From an uncultured Bacteroidales bacterium (GTDB lineage Bacteria; Bacteroidota; Bacteroidia; Bacteroidales; UBA932), in the NCBI GenBank assembly GCA_900316795.1, contig ONEF01000003.1, positions 1 to 64,000 on the forward strand: 64,000 nucleotides of DNA. Direction: 5' to 3'. The notes under the pieces were generated by a model. The model saw nothing but the letters and a program-made list of their open reading frames with translations, was not told the origin of the DNA and ran no database searches. This document shows, in pieces, positions 30,752 through 38,026 of this stretch. The translations under genes were made by a program, and so were the position numbers. Position 1 is the first letter of the stretch. Each line of letters begins with the position of its first letter.

Positions 30752-31732
30752 TTATTTGTAACGGATTTCTGTCCAGGGGTCTTTGCTGAAAGATGCTATC
30801 TCCTGGCCTGTTTTAAGGTAAACCACCTTCAGATTGGGGTTCTGGTGGGTGTGCACCTCTTTGAGATCAAGGTTGTTGGAAAGGTCCAGCTCGGTAAGGT
30901 CATTTGCCGATACATACAGGAGCTGAAGATGCGTGAGCTTTGAAACATCAATGGACTTGAGACTGTTCACCTGCAACGCCAGATGCCTAAGGGCCGTGTT
31001 CTTGGAAACGTCTATCTTGTCCAGTCCGCATCCTCCGGCCGAAACGTAAGTCAGCGCCGGATTCTTGGAGATGTCCAGCCCCTTCAGAGGGTTCTCGTTC
31101 ACTTCTAAACGCATAAGCCTCTGATTCTTTGATATGTCAATCTCCGTAATGGAGTTTACTCCGCAGTTCAAATCAGTCAGGTTCTGAAAAAACTCCAGGC
31201 CATATACGGACACAAGGCCAAGGTCAATCAGGTATGCACTTGAAACCGATGCAGCTTCCTTGCGGCTTATTTTACCGTCCTTGTCCGAATCGCACAGTTC
31301 CAGCATACAGGACCAGAAACCCTCGTTGAAAGTATGCTTGCCGGTCTTGAAGGCGGCAGAAGAAGACAACTGCCTTCCAGATGCCTTTGCGGAAGCCTTT
31401 ACCGTATATTGCGTCTCATAATCAAGGCCTTCCAAAATCGCTGAAAAAGAGGCTCCGGATTTCTCCGCCGCAAACTCCCCTACTCCGTCGATGACAAATT
31501 TACAGTCTGCAAGTATGGTGTCTTTGCTAAGCTTCGCCACCACGGCAGCTGAAAGGCTCTGGGCATCCACAGAAACCTCAGCGATTGAAACAGGAGCCTT
31601 GTCCTTCCCGGAACCGTGCCCTTCCGGATCCAGATCCGGCTTGGCATCAGGCCCGCAGGCACATAAAGCCACCGCAACAGCAAAGGCCGCCACAATCCTT
31701 CTCGGCGATATGACAAAAGATGAAATCCTCAT
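30752..31732 (-). CDS. Leucine-rich-repeat lipoprotein with Ca-binding-like loop
   Basis: A 326-residue lipoprotein with lipobox ALCACG near residue 25. Residues about 45-130 form an Ig-like beta domain. Residues about 145-160 hold CDSDKDGKISRKEA, a good EF-hand/dockerin-like calcium loop. From about 170 on there are seven LRR units of 21-22 residues with the core LxxLDISKNxxL. The pattern matches Bacteroidales surface LRR lipoproteins. It is transcribed upstream of the HTH gene, with 5 nt between them. Confidence 0.8.
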   Translation of the reverse strand: MRISSFVISPRRIVAAFAVAVALCACGPDAKPDLDPEGHGSGKDKAPVSIAEVSVDAQSLSAAVVAKLSKDTILADCKFVIDGVGEFAAEKSGASFSAILEGLDYETQYTVKASAKASGRQLSSSAAFKTGKHTFNEGFWSCMLELCDSDKDGKISRKEAASVSSAYLIDLGLVSVYGLEFFQNLTDLNCGVNSITEIDISKNQRLMRLEVNENPLKGLDISKNPALTYVSAGGCGLDKIDVSKNTALRHLALQVNSLKSIDVSKLTHLQLLYVSANDLTELDLSNNLDLKEVHTHQNPNLKVVYLKTGQEIASFSKDPWTEIRYK

Positions 31733-31822
31733 AAAAGCTTTTCGGCTGTATTACATAAAACAAATTTACGAAAATTATCCCACCGTTATTTGCTTAAAAG
31801 CTTTCATTATATTTGTATTGTT

Positions 31823-32236
31823 ATGGGAAAGATATTTACTATTCAAATAGCGCTGGTTTGTTTTCTGGCAGGTTTTATTTCTGCCGGTAATAATTTAGGT
31901 ATGCCATCAGAACAAAAACAAGAACATATGATTTCAAGTGTGGAGACTAACGGAAGCTGGGTGCATTTGTATGATGAAAAGGGAAACAAGTACAGGACAC
32001 TGACTGCTAGTTACGTAGGAGAGGTAAAGGGCTGGAGCTCAACATTCTTCGTTTCCAGAAACGGCAGTTGGGTTTACCTTTGGGACAGCAAGGGAGAGAA
32101 ATACAAAACCCTGAGTTACTCATACGTGGGAGATGTAATTGGAGTTGCAGGAGACACTTTTACCTCCCGCAACGGCAGCTGGATTTACACCTGGAACAGA
32201 AAAGGAGAAAAAATCAACACCCGAACGGCCCGTTAA
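31823..32236 (+). CDS. Exported repeat protein of GSWVYL type, copy 2
   Basis: A 137-residue paralogue of 20282-20704. The signal peptide is IFTIQIALVCFLAGFISAG. Three repeats follow: NGSWVHLYDEKGNKYRTLTA, NGSWVYLWDSKGEKYKTLSY and NGSWIYTWNRKGEKINTRTA, with VGEVKGW and VGDVIGV between. A TATATTTG box (31808-31815) ends 7 nt before the ATG. The ybaK gene starts 1 nt after the stop. Confidence 0.7.
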   Translation: MGKIFTIQIALVCFLAGFISAGNNLGMPSEQKQEHMISSVETNGSWVHLYDEKGNKYRTLTASYVGEVKGWSSTFFVSRNGSWVYLWDSKGEKYKTLSYSYVGDVIGVAGDTFTSRNGSWIYTWNRKGEKINTRTAR

Positions 32237-32237
32237 G

Positions 32238-32720
32238 ATGAAGGTTCAGAAAACAAATGCGGCAAGGCTGCTGGACAAGGAGAAGATAGAATACACGCTG
32301 GTTCCATACCAGGTGGATGAAGAGCATCTGGATGCCATACATGTTGCCCGGCAACTTGGAGAAGACATATCAATGGTTTTCAAGACGCTGGTACTCAAAG
32401 GAGACAGGACAGGGCATTTCGTGTGCGTGATTCCAGGAGACAAGGAAGTGGATCTGAAGATGGCTTCAAAGGCATCGGGGAACAAAAGCTGCAACCTCAT
32501 CCACATGAAAGAGCTGCTTCCAACAACAGGCTACATCAGAGGCGGATGCTCGCCCATCGGGATGAAAAAACAGTTTCCTACATATATACACGAGTCTTGC
32601 CTTTCGTTGGAAAAGATGTATGTCAGTGCAGGGCTTAGGGGGCTTCAGATCTGCATAGCTCCAGCTGACCTCATCCGTGTGGTAAAGGCCACAACCTGCC
32701 CGCTTTTTCTGAACCCGTGA
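32238..32720 (+). CDS. ybaK: Cys-tRNA(Pro)/Cys-tRNA(Cys) deacylase YbaK/EbsC
   Basis: A 160-residue editing enzyme that removes Cys from mischarged tRNA(Pro). It shows KTNAARLLDKEKIEYTLVPY, FKTLVLKGDR with the conserved Lys, CVIPGDKEVDLK, GGCSPIGMKK, and FPTYIHESC. The start ATG at 32238 is the first Met after the previous stop; the longer frame is out of register with the conserved N terminus. Confidence 0.9.
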   Translation: MKVQKTNAARLLDKEKIEYTLVPYQVDEEHLDAIHVARQLGEDISMVFKTLVLKGDRTGHFVCVIPGDKEVDLKMASKASGNKSCNLIHMKELLPTTGYIRGGCSPIGMKKQFPTYIHESCLSLEKMYVSAGLRGLQICIAPADLIRVVKATTCPLFLNP

Positions 32721-32809
32721 GATGTGTTACTTATCTCCGGCCAGTCGCCCAAGATTCATAGACCTTTGTTCCGGAACCTCTGAAATCTGTTCCAGAACCA
32801 TCTTGACAT

Positions 32810-32843
32810 TTTGTTTGTCGTTGAGCATATTTTACTATATTTG
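32810..32843 (+). promoter_or_regulatory. Promoter of the YeiH-type gene
   Basis: TTTG occurs at 32810-32813 and 32814-32817, and TATATTTG at 32836-32843, giving an 18-nt spacer for the second. The ATG is at 32880. Confidence 0.65.
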
Positions 32844-32879
32844 CACCCGTGTTTATAGTAAAACCTTTTACTTTTTAAT

Positions 32880-34403
32880 ATGGAACCTAAAAACAAACCT
32901 GAGGTTATCCGAAACAGGACAACCATTTCCGACCTGTGGAAAAAAGAAGATTGGCTGGCGGTATGGATTGGCGTAGTGCTGATTGTAGTTGCCGCAATAG
33001 CCGTTATTTCAAAAGCTTTTGACTTTACAGCCCTGAATTTCTCCAAATGGCATCTCTGGGAAGATGTGCCTGAGAAGGCCTCTCTGGCCGCCCAGATGAG
33101 CGGAGTTTTCTGGACAAAACTCGCCCGCACGTTCCTCATTCTGGCATTTCTGTTTGGAGTGGGAATAAAGCTTCAGGGAGAAAGAGTTACCAAGTTTCTT
33201 CCAGCGTTCCTCGGGCTTTTCGTCCTGGCTATAATCGTCAGGATAGTAAGCGCTGAGTTCACCTTCAACCGCTACCTGGAATGGGCTTTCTGGGCTCTGA
33301 TCATAGGACTTCTGATTTCCAACACGGTTGGCGTTCCCAAATGGCTTAAACCTGCCATCAGGACCGAGTTCTACATCAAGACCGGCCTGGTTGTGATGGG
33401 ATTCTCCGTCCTGTTCTCCAACATAGCCAAGTTCGGCCTCTACGGACTGGGAATAGCCTGGATAGTAACCCCTATCGTGATAATCTTCATGTGGTGGCTC
33501 GGAACCAGGATCTTAAAGATGGACAACAAGCCTCTTGTAATCACTCTTGCCTCAGCGACAAGTGTCTGCGGAACTTCCGCTGCCATCGCCACCGGCGCAG
33601 CTGCCAAGGCCAAGAAAGAAGACCTCTCACTGGCAATCTCAATTTCCATCATATTCACGATACTTATGATGGTGTTTGAGCCGATGATTATCCGCTGGGT
33701 TGGCATGAGCCAGATCATGGGAGGAAGCCTCATCGGCGGTACCGTTGACTCTACCGGTGCAGTAGTTTTGGCAGGAAGCGCCCTGGGAGAAGAAGCCGAG
33801 CAGGCAGCCGTCCTGGTCAAGAGCATCCAGAACATACTGATTGGCTTCATAGCATTCTTCGTGGCTCTGTTCTTTGCCACCAAAGTTGACAGGCAGAACG
33901 GACAAAGAGTAGGCGCCAACGAAATCTGGTACCGCTTCCCTAAGTTCATCATCGGTTTCTTCGCAGCCTCACTGGTTGCTTCCTTCATTATCCTCCCGGT
34001 TTACGGAAGCGAGAACGTAGGAGCAATCAACAAGGTGCTTGACCAGTACAAAAACTGGGCTTTCGTCCTGGCTTTCACAAGTATCGGACTTGACACCAAC
34101 TTCAGGGAAATCATCCGGAAGATGCAGGGCGGAAAGGTACTGTGGCTGTATGTCATCGGACAGCTCTTCAACATAGCCCTCACGTTCTTTGCCGTATGGT
34201 TCCTGCTCAGCGGAAGGTTCTTCCCTATCCCTCAGCTGGACAACTACAGCGGCAAGAAAGCCGAGCCTAAGGTTGTAGAAGCACCGGCACCGGCCAAAAC
34301 CGCAGCTGCCAACACCGTAGCTGCCGGAAACGCTGCCGCAGCAAACGCCACAGCCCTTCCAGCAAACACCATCTCCCTGGAACAGGCTATGAAGGCTGAC
34401 TAG
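32880..34403 (+). CDS. YeiH family putative sulfate exporter
   Basis: A 507-residue inner-membrane protein of the UPF0324/YeiH type with about 11 hydrophobic helices. Family signatures seen are GLVVMGFSVLFSNIAKFGLY, ITLASATSVCGTSAAIATGA, GGSLIGGTVDSTGAVVLAGS and FVLAFTSIGLDTNFREI. The family is usually 330-430 residues; here there is an N-terminal extension of about 25 and an Ala/Pro-rich C-terminal tail (about 70 residues) after the last helix. It likely exports sulfate or a related anion; the substrate is not proven. A tandem repeat begins at its stop codon. Confidence 0.85.
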   Translation: MEPKNKPEVIRNRTTISDLWKKEDWLAVWIGVVLIVVAAIAVISKAFDFTALNFSKWHLWEDVPEKASLAAQMSGVFWTKLARTFLILAFLFGVGIKLQGERVTKFLPAFLGLFVLAIIVRIVSAEFTFNRYLEWAFWALIIGLLISNTVGVPKWLKPAIRTEFYIKTGLVVMGFSVLFSNIAKFGLYGLGIAWIVTPIVIIFMWWLGTRILKMDNKPLVITLASATSVCGTSAAIATGAAAKAKKEDLSLAISISIIFTILMMVFEPMIIRWVGMSQIMGGSLIGGTVDSTGAVVLAGSALGEEAEQAAVLVKSIQNILIGFIAFFVALFFATKVDRQNGQRVGANEIWYRFPKFIIGFFAASLVASFIILPVYGSENVGAINKVLDQYKNWAFVLAFTSIGLDTNFREIIRKMQGGKVLWLYVIGQLFNIALTFFAVWFLLSGRFFPIPQLDNYSGKKAEPKVVEAPAPAKTAAANTVAAGNAAAANATALPANTISLEQAMKAD

Positions 34404-34625
34404 CAACTTGCATAGCCCAAGCAACGGCTTGAGCTCAATGCTTGCAACTTGCATAGCCCAAACAACGGCTTGAGCCCAATGCTTGCAACTTGCATAGCCC
34501 AAACAACGGCTTGAGCCCAATGCTTGCAACTTGCATAGCCCAAACAACGGCTTGAGCCCAAAAGCTAGCAACTTGCATAGTCCAAACAACGGACTGAGTC
34601 CAAAAGCTAGCAACGCCCATACAAA
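34403..34625. repeat. 41/42-bp tandem repeat, five units, starting at a stop codon
   Basis: Units begin with GCAACTTGCATAG at 34403, 34444, 34485, 34526 and 34568, and a partial sixth starts at 34610. Each unit has a run AGCCC...GGCTTGAGCCC; in unit five all three parts are changed together to AGTCC...GGACTGAGTCC. There are no unique spacers, so it is not CRISPR. The first unit shares the last G of the TAG stop. Confidence 0.85.
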
Positions 34626-34745
34626 CCGTAAGTAGCAACTTATTGATACACAACAAATTAGTAAATTCTATGTACGCCTTTATGCACACCCCTCGATTTA
34701 CTATATCGTTGAAATACAAGCATTTACTGATTACGCATAAAATCA

Positions 34746-34870
34746 CCAGGCCGTGCGGTCAGGCATAAGACCGCCAAGCCATAAGGCTCGAAACCGTCAA
34801 GCCGCGAGGCATGCAAAAAACACTGACATCACGAGGCTCTCAAGAAAAAACGTCAAGCTATGAGGCACGC
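34746..34870. repeat. Degenerate repeats with small dyads
   Basis: Segments of the form GTCAAGCC-N4-GGC occur around 34776, 34797 and 34850, separated by A-rich runs (GCAAAAAACAC). They run into the first codons of the next gene. The remaining part of 34626-34745 shows no gene. Confidence 0.5.
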
Positions 34871-35162
34871 AAATAAAACATTATACAAAGCAATAACCTT
34901 CATAATGGTTGCAGCTGTATTGGTTTGTGCCTGTTGGATAATGAGGAACAGACTTGGGCTCAGCGACAAACACGACTTCGGTGCTGGGGCTTACTACTAT
35001 GCAGACATTCCGGACTTTGACAAGGTGATAAAGGATGATGCTTATCATAGCAACATCCCTAAGTGGATATACTTCGTACTGTTCTTTGCCTGGGGATGGC
35101 TGATGTGGAGGCTATGGTGCTGGATAGACGGACGAAAACGCAAGGACAGCGGGCAGGAGTGA
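34860..35162 (+). CDS. Small two-TM protein (100 aa)
   Basis: A 100-residue protein with TM segments AITFIMVAAVLVCACWIM (about 11-28) and WIYFVLFFAWGWLMWRLWCW (about 69-88). The loop holds FGAGAYYYADIPDFDKVIKD. No family recognised. The first six codons come from the repeat region, so the real start might be later. A terminator follows. Confidence 0.6.
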   Translation: MRHANKTLYKAITFIMVAAVLVCACWIMRNRLGLSDKHDFGAGAYYYADIPDFDKVIKDDAYHSNIPKWIYFVLFFAWGWLMWRLWCWIDGRKRKDSGQE

Positions 35163-35224
35163 AGCTGGGCACTATTTGAAGCTGGAATTCGGAAAAGGCG
35201 AGTGGCGGTTATTTCTGGCGTAAG

Positions 35225-35276
35225 AAGAAAAGGAGACGGGCTTTCATGTTTTTGCTCGTCTCCTTTCTTATTTTTT
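35225..35276 (+). terminator. Intrinsic terminator after the two-TM gene
   Basis: AAGAAAAGGAGACG (35225-35238) pairs with CGTCTCCTTTCTT (35257-35269), one bulged A, followed by ATTTTTT. The rest of 35163-35403 has no gene. Confidence 0.85.
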
Positions 35277-35403
35277 CCTATATTTGGGAGTTATATACAT
35301 TCGTACAGCATGCTGTCTGTGCCGCAGTGTTGCGGGAATACTCAGGTAACAGTGCTGTATAAATGAACTTGACAATGTTTGTAATTAATAATTGATTCTG
35401 ATA

Positions 35404-36633
35404 ATGAGCAGCAAGGTTATACTTACCGGTGACCGCCCTACGGGAAGGCTCCACATTGGACATTACGTTGGTTCCTTAAGAGGAAGAGTTGAGATTCAGA
35501 ATGCAATGGACTATAAAGATATGTTTGTGTTCATTGCGGACGCTCAGGCGCTTACAGACAACTTTGACAATCCTGAAAAAGTGCGTCAGAATATAATAGA
35601 AGTAGCATTGGACTATCTCAGTGTAGGTCTTGATCCAAATAAGATTACCATTTTTGTCCAGAGCATGATTCCCGAACTTACGGAGCTGGCTTTCTACTAC
35701 ATGAATCTCGTTACAGTGGCAAGACTTCAAAGAAACCCTACCGTAAAGTCAGAGATCCAGATGAGAGGCTTCAGCAAGGCCGACCGTGCAGAGGGAAAGG
35801 AGCAGGGTACCGGCAGCATGAAGCAGGGGGTTGTCAATCCTGTCCAGAAGCAGGACGCTTCTGAAGGCAGTTCAGGACACGGAGAAGACAACCAGCCGGT
35901 GTTTGGAAGCGGGCTTCCTGTGGGTTTCTTCACCTACCCTATTTCCCAGGCTGCTGACATAACAGCTTTCAAGGCCACGACCGTACCCGCCGGCGAGGAC
36001 CAGAAACCTATGATAGAACAGACCGTGGAAATTGTCCGCAAGTTCAACAGCATCTATGGCCAGACTCTGGTAGAGCCGGATATCCTCCTTCCGTCCAACA
36101 GCGCCTGCCTCAGGCTTCCAGGTACTGACGGCAAGGCTAAGATGAGCAAGAGTCTGGGCAACTGCATCTATCTGAGCGAAAGCGCTGAAGAAGTGAACAA
36201 GAAAGTCATGGGAATGTACACGGATCCTCTCCACATCAGCATCAACGATCCTGGACACATTGAGGGCAACACCGTGTTCACTTACCTTGACGCCTTCTGC
36301 CGCCAGGAACACTTCGGGCTATATCTTCCTGAGTATGCAAGCCTTGATGAACTCAAGGCACATTATCAGAGAGGTGGGCTCGGCGATGTCAAGATCAAGA
36401 AGTTCTTGGGCAAGATACTCAACCAGGAACTCGAGCCTATCAGGGAGCGCCGCAAGGAGTTTGAGAAAGACATCCCGGAGGTTTACAACATGCTCCAGAA
36501 GGGTAGCCGCAAGGCACGCGAGGTTGCAGCATCTACTATGGATGATGTACGAAGAGCCATGAAGATCAACTACTTTGAAGACAAGCAGCTTATAGCGGAA
36601 CAAGCTGAACGCTTTAAGCAACAAAAGCATTGA
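35404..36633 (+). CDS. trpS: Tryptophanyl-tRNA synthetase with internal insertion
   Basis: A 409-residue class I synthetase charging tRNA(Trp). HIGH-type motif [11 protein letters not shown] is at residues about 14-24 and KMSKS in [12 protein letters not shown]. Start ATG 35404 fits the conserved N terminus; a Met at 35392 would add four residues. Between EIQMRGF (to 123) and [13 protein letters not shown] (from 173) there is a Gly/Ser/Glu/Gln-rich insertion of about 49 residues, where other TrpRS have only a few. The enzyme core looks intact, so the insertion is probably a surface loop. Confidence 0.95.
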   Translation: MSSKVILTGDRPTGRLHIGHYVGSLRGRVEIQNAMDYKDMFVFIADAQALTDNFDNPEKVRQNIIEVALDYLSVGLDPNKITIFVQSMIPELTELAFYYMNLVTVARLQRNPTVKSEIQMRGFSKADRAEGKEQGTGSMKQGVVNPVQKQDASEGSSGHGEDNQPVFGSGLPVGFFTYPISQAADITAFKATTVPAGEDQKPMIEQTVEIVRKFNSIYGQTLVEPDILLPSNSACLRLPGTDGKAKMSKSLGNCIYLSESAEEVNKKVMGMYTDPLHISINDPGHIEGNTVFTYLDAFCRQEHFGLYLPEYASLDELKAHYQRGGLGDVKIKKFLGKILNQELEPIRERRKEFEKDIPEVYNMLQKGSRKAREVAASTMDDVRRAMKINYFEDKQLIAEQAERFKQQKH

Positions 36634-36637
36634 CGCA

Positions 36638-36712
36638 TTTGGAACAAAGCTCTAGCGCTTTTGAAACAAAGACCTAACTGTTTGGAACAAAGCCCTAACA
36701 CTTTTGAACACC
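36638..36712. repeat. About 21-bp tandem repeat after trpS
   Basis: TTTGGAACAAAGC-like units recur at about 36638, 36660, 36681 and 36702, with a period of 21-22 bp. They start 5 nt after the stop codon. The rest of 36713-36836 is leader of the next gene and holds no ORF. Confidence 0.65.
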
Positions 36713-36836
36713 ATCGGTGACGTTTTTAGCAATTAGTTCATTTTCAAGAGTATAAACAAATGAGGGGTAGCAAGAACAGGCACCCCTCAAGTAAGCAAAA
36801 CATTGAATATTAACATATTATAAAAAACGCAGAAAT

Positions 36837-37349
36837 ATGAAAAAGATTATCGTTGCAGCTGTGGTTTGCTTGTCTTTGATTACTGCCGCTTCTTCTTATG
36901 CCCAGAACGGCAAAGTCAAACAAGGTGACATGTTCATAGACTTCACCGTCCAGCAGGATCCTTCAAATCCTTCCAGCAAAGTATCTCTGAGCAACTATGT
37001 AGGAAGAGGGAAATGGGTTGTCGCAGATTTCTGGGCCAGCTGGTGCGGATGGTGCATCAAGGAGATTCCTACCCTTAAGAAGATATTCAACGAGCTGCCT
37101 AAGGAAAAGGTAACCGTGCTGAGCATTGCGGTTTGGGATAAACTCGCTGACACAAAGGCTTCTGCCCGTGAAAATGGAATCGTCTGGTCCCAGATTGTAA
37201 ACGCCCAGGACATTCCATCAGACGCTTATGGTTTTGGCGGCATCCCTTATATCGTTGTATTTGACCCTCAGGGCAAGATTGCAGCCATCGGACTAAGAGG
37301 TGACAAGCTCTACCAGTTTGTAAAAGCTTCAGTTGAGCGGTCCAAATAA
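36837..37349 (+). CDS. Exported thioredoxin-like protein (TlpA/ResA type)
   Basis: A 170-residue periplasmic thiol-disulfide protein. The signal peptide is KKIIVAAVVCLSLITAASSYA. The active site is WASWCGWCIKEIP, and the cis-proline loop is GGIPYIVVFDPQGKI. It probably reduces disulfides in envelope proteins or cytochrome maturation. Confidence 0.9.
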   Translation: MKKIIVAAVVCLSLITAASSYAQNGKVKQGDMFIDFTVQQDPSNPSSKVSLSNYVGRGKWVVADFWASWCGWCIKEIPTLKKIFNELPKEKVTVLSIAVWDKLADTKASARENGIVWSQIVNAQDIPSDAYGFGGIPYIVVFDPQGKIAAIGLRGDKLYQFVKASVERSK

Positions 37350-37421
37350 AAAGCCTCTGTTGACTTTCGATATTGGAGGCGTTAGGTCCGATAGACGAAG
37401 ATTCTATTTAATATTTTATAA

Positions 37422-37865
37422 ATGAGCATAATACGCATAACACGCGAGTTCAGCTTCGAGGGCGCTCACGCCCTTGGCGGCTATGACGGCAAATGCTGCC
37501 ACATACACGGACATTCATACCGTATGGCCGTAACGGTTTCAGGCAATCCCATAGAGGACGACAACTCTCCCAAAAAGGGAATGGTGCTCGACTTTACAGA
37601 CTTGAAGAAGATTGTAAACGAAAACATCATAGACAAATTTGACCATGCGCTTGTAATGAAGGAAGGAGCATTGCTGGCAGAAGATATAGGAAGAGTTTAC
37701 GGAAATGTTGTCACAGTTGATTTCCAGCCTACAAGCGAGATGCTTGTGATTCATTTCGCGGACATTGTCAAAAGCCTCCTTCCCGAAGGCATCCAGCTGC
37801 ATAGCATAAAGCTGTGGGAAACTGAAAAGAGCTGCGCCGAGTGGTACGCTGAAGATAACCGCTAA
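37422..37865 (+). CDS. queD: 6-carboxytetrahydropterin synthase QueD
   Basis: A 147-residue enzyme that turns dihydroneopterin triphosphate into 6-carboxytetrahydropterin, an early step in queuosine synthesis. Zinc ligands are the His in FEGAHAL and the two in CCHIHGHSYR. The catalytic triad region includes VLDFTDLKKIV and FDHALVMKEG, and the C-terminal Glu is in SIKLWETEKS. No other que gene is adjacent. Confidence 0.9.
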   Translation: MSIIRITREFSFEGAHALGGYDGKCCHIHGHSYRMAVTVSGNPIEDDNSPKKGMVLDFTDLKKIVNENIIDKFDHALVMKEGALLAEDIGRVYGNVVTVDFQPTSEMLVIHFADIVKSLLPEGIQLHSIKLWETEKSCAEWYAEDNR

Positions 37866-37892
37866 CCCTAAAGCAGTGGGGTTCTGAGGGTT

Positions 37893-38010
37893 GAAGGAGT
37901 TCAAGAAGGACTGAAGGAATTCCAGAAGAACAGAAGGAGTCCCAGAAGAATAGACGGAGTTCAAGAAGAACTGAAGGAGTTCAAGAAGAACTGAAGGAGT
38001 TTTGAAGAAC
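37893..38010. repeat. 20-bp tandem repeat between queD and polA
   Basis: GGAGTTCAAGAAGAACTGAA units start at 37896, 37916, 37936, 37956, 37976 and 37996, an exact 20-bp period with a few substitutions. The array starts about 30 nt after the queD stop. Confidence 0.85.
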
Positions 38011-38026
38011 AGGCACATAGATATTC

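Noticed and set aside
34403-34625. CRISPR-like array with regular 41-42 bp spacing
   Set aside because: The whole unit repeats; there are no unique spacers and no cas genes.
33969-34746. Long minus-strand frames opposite the YeiH gene and repeat array
   Set aside because: They arise from the 41-bp repeat being open in all frames and from codon bias of the real gene.
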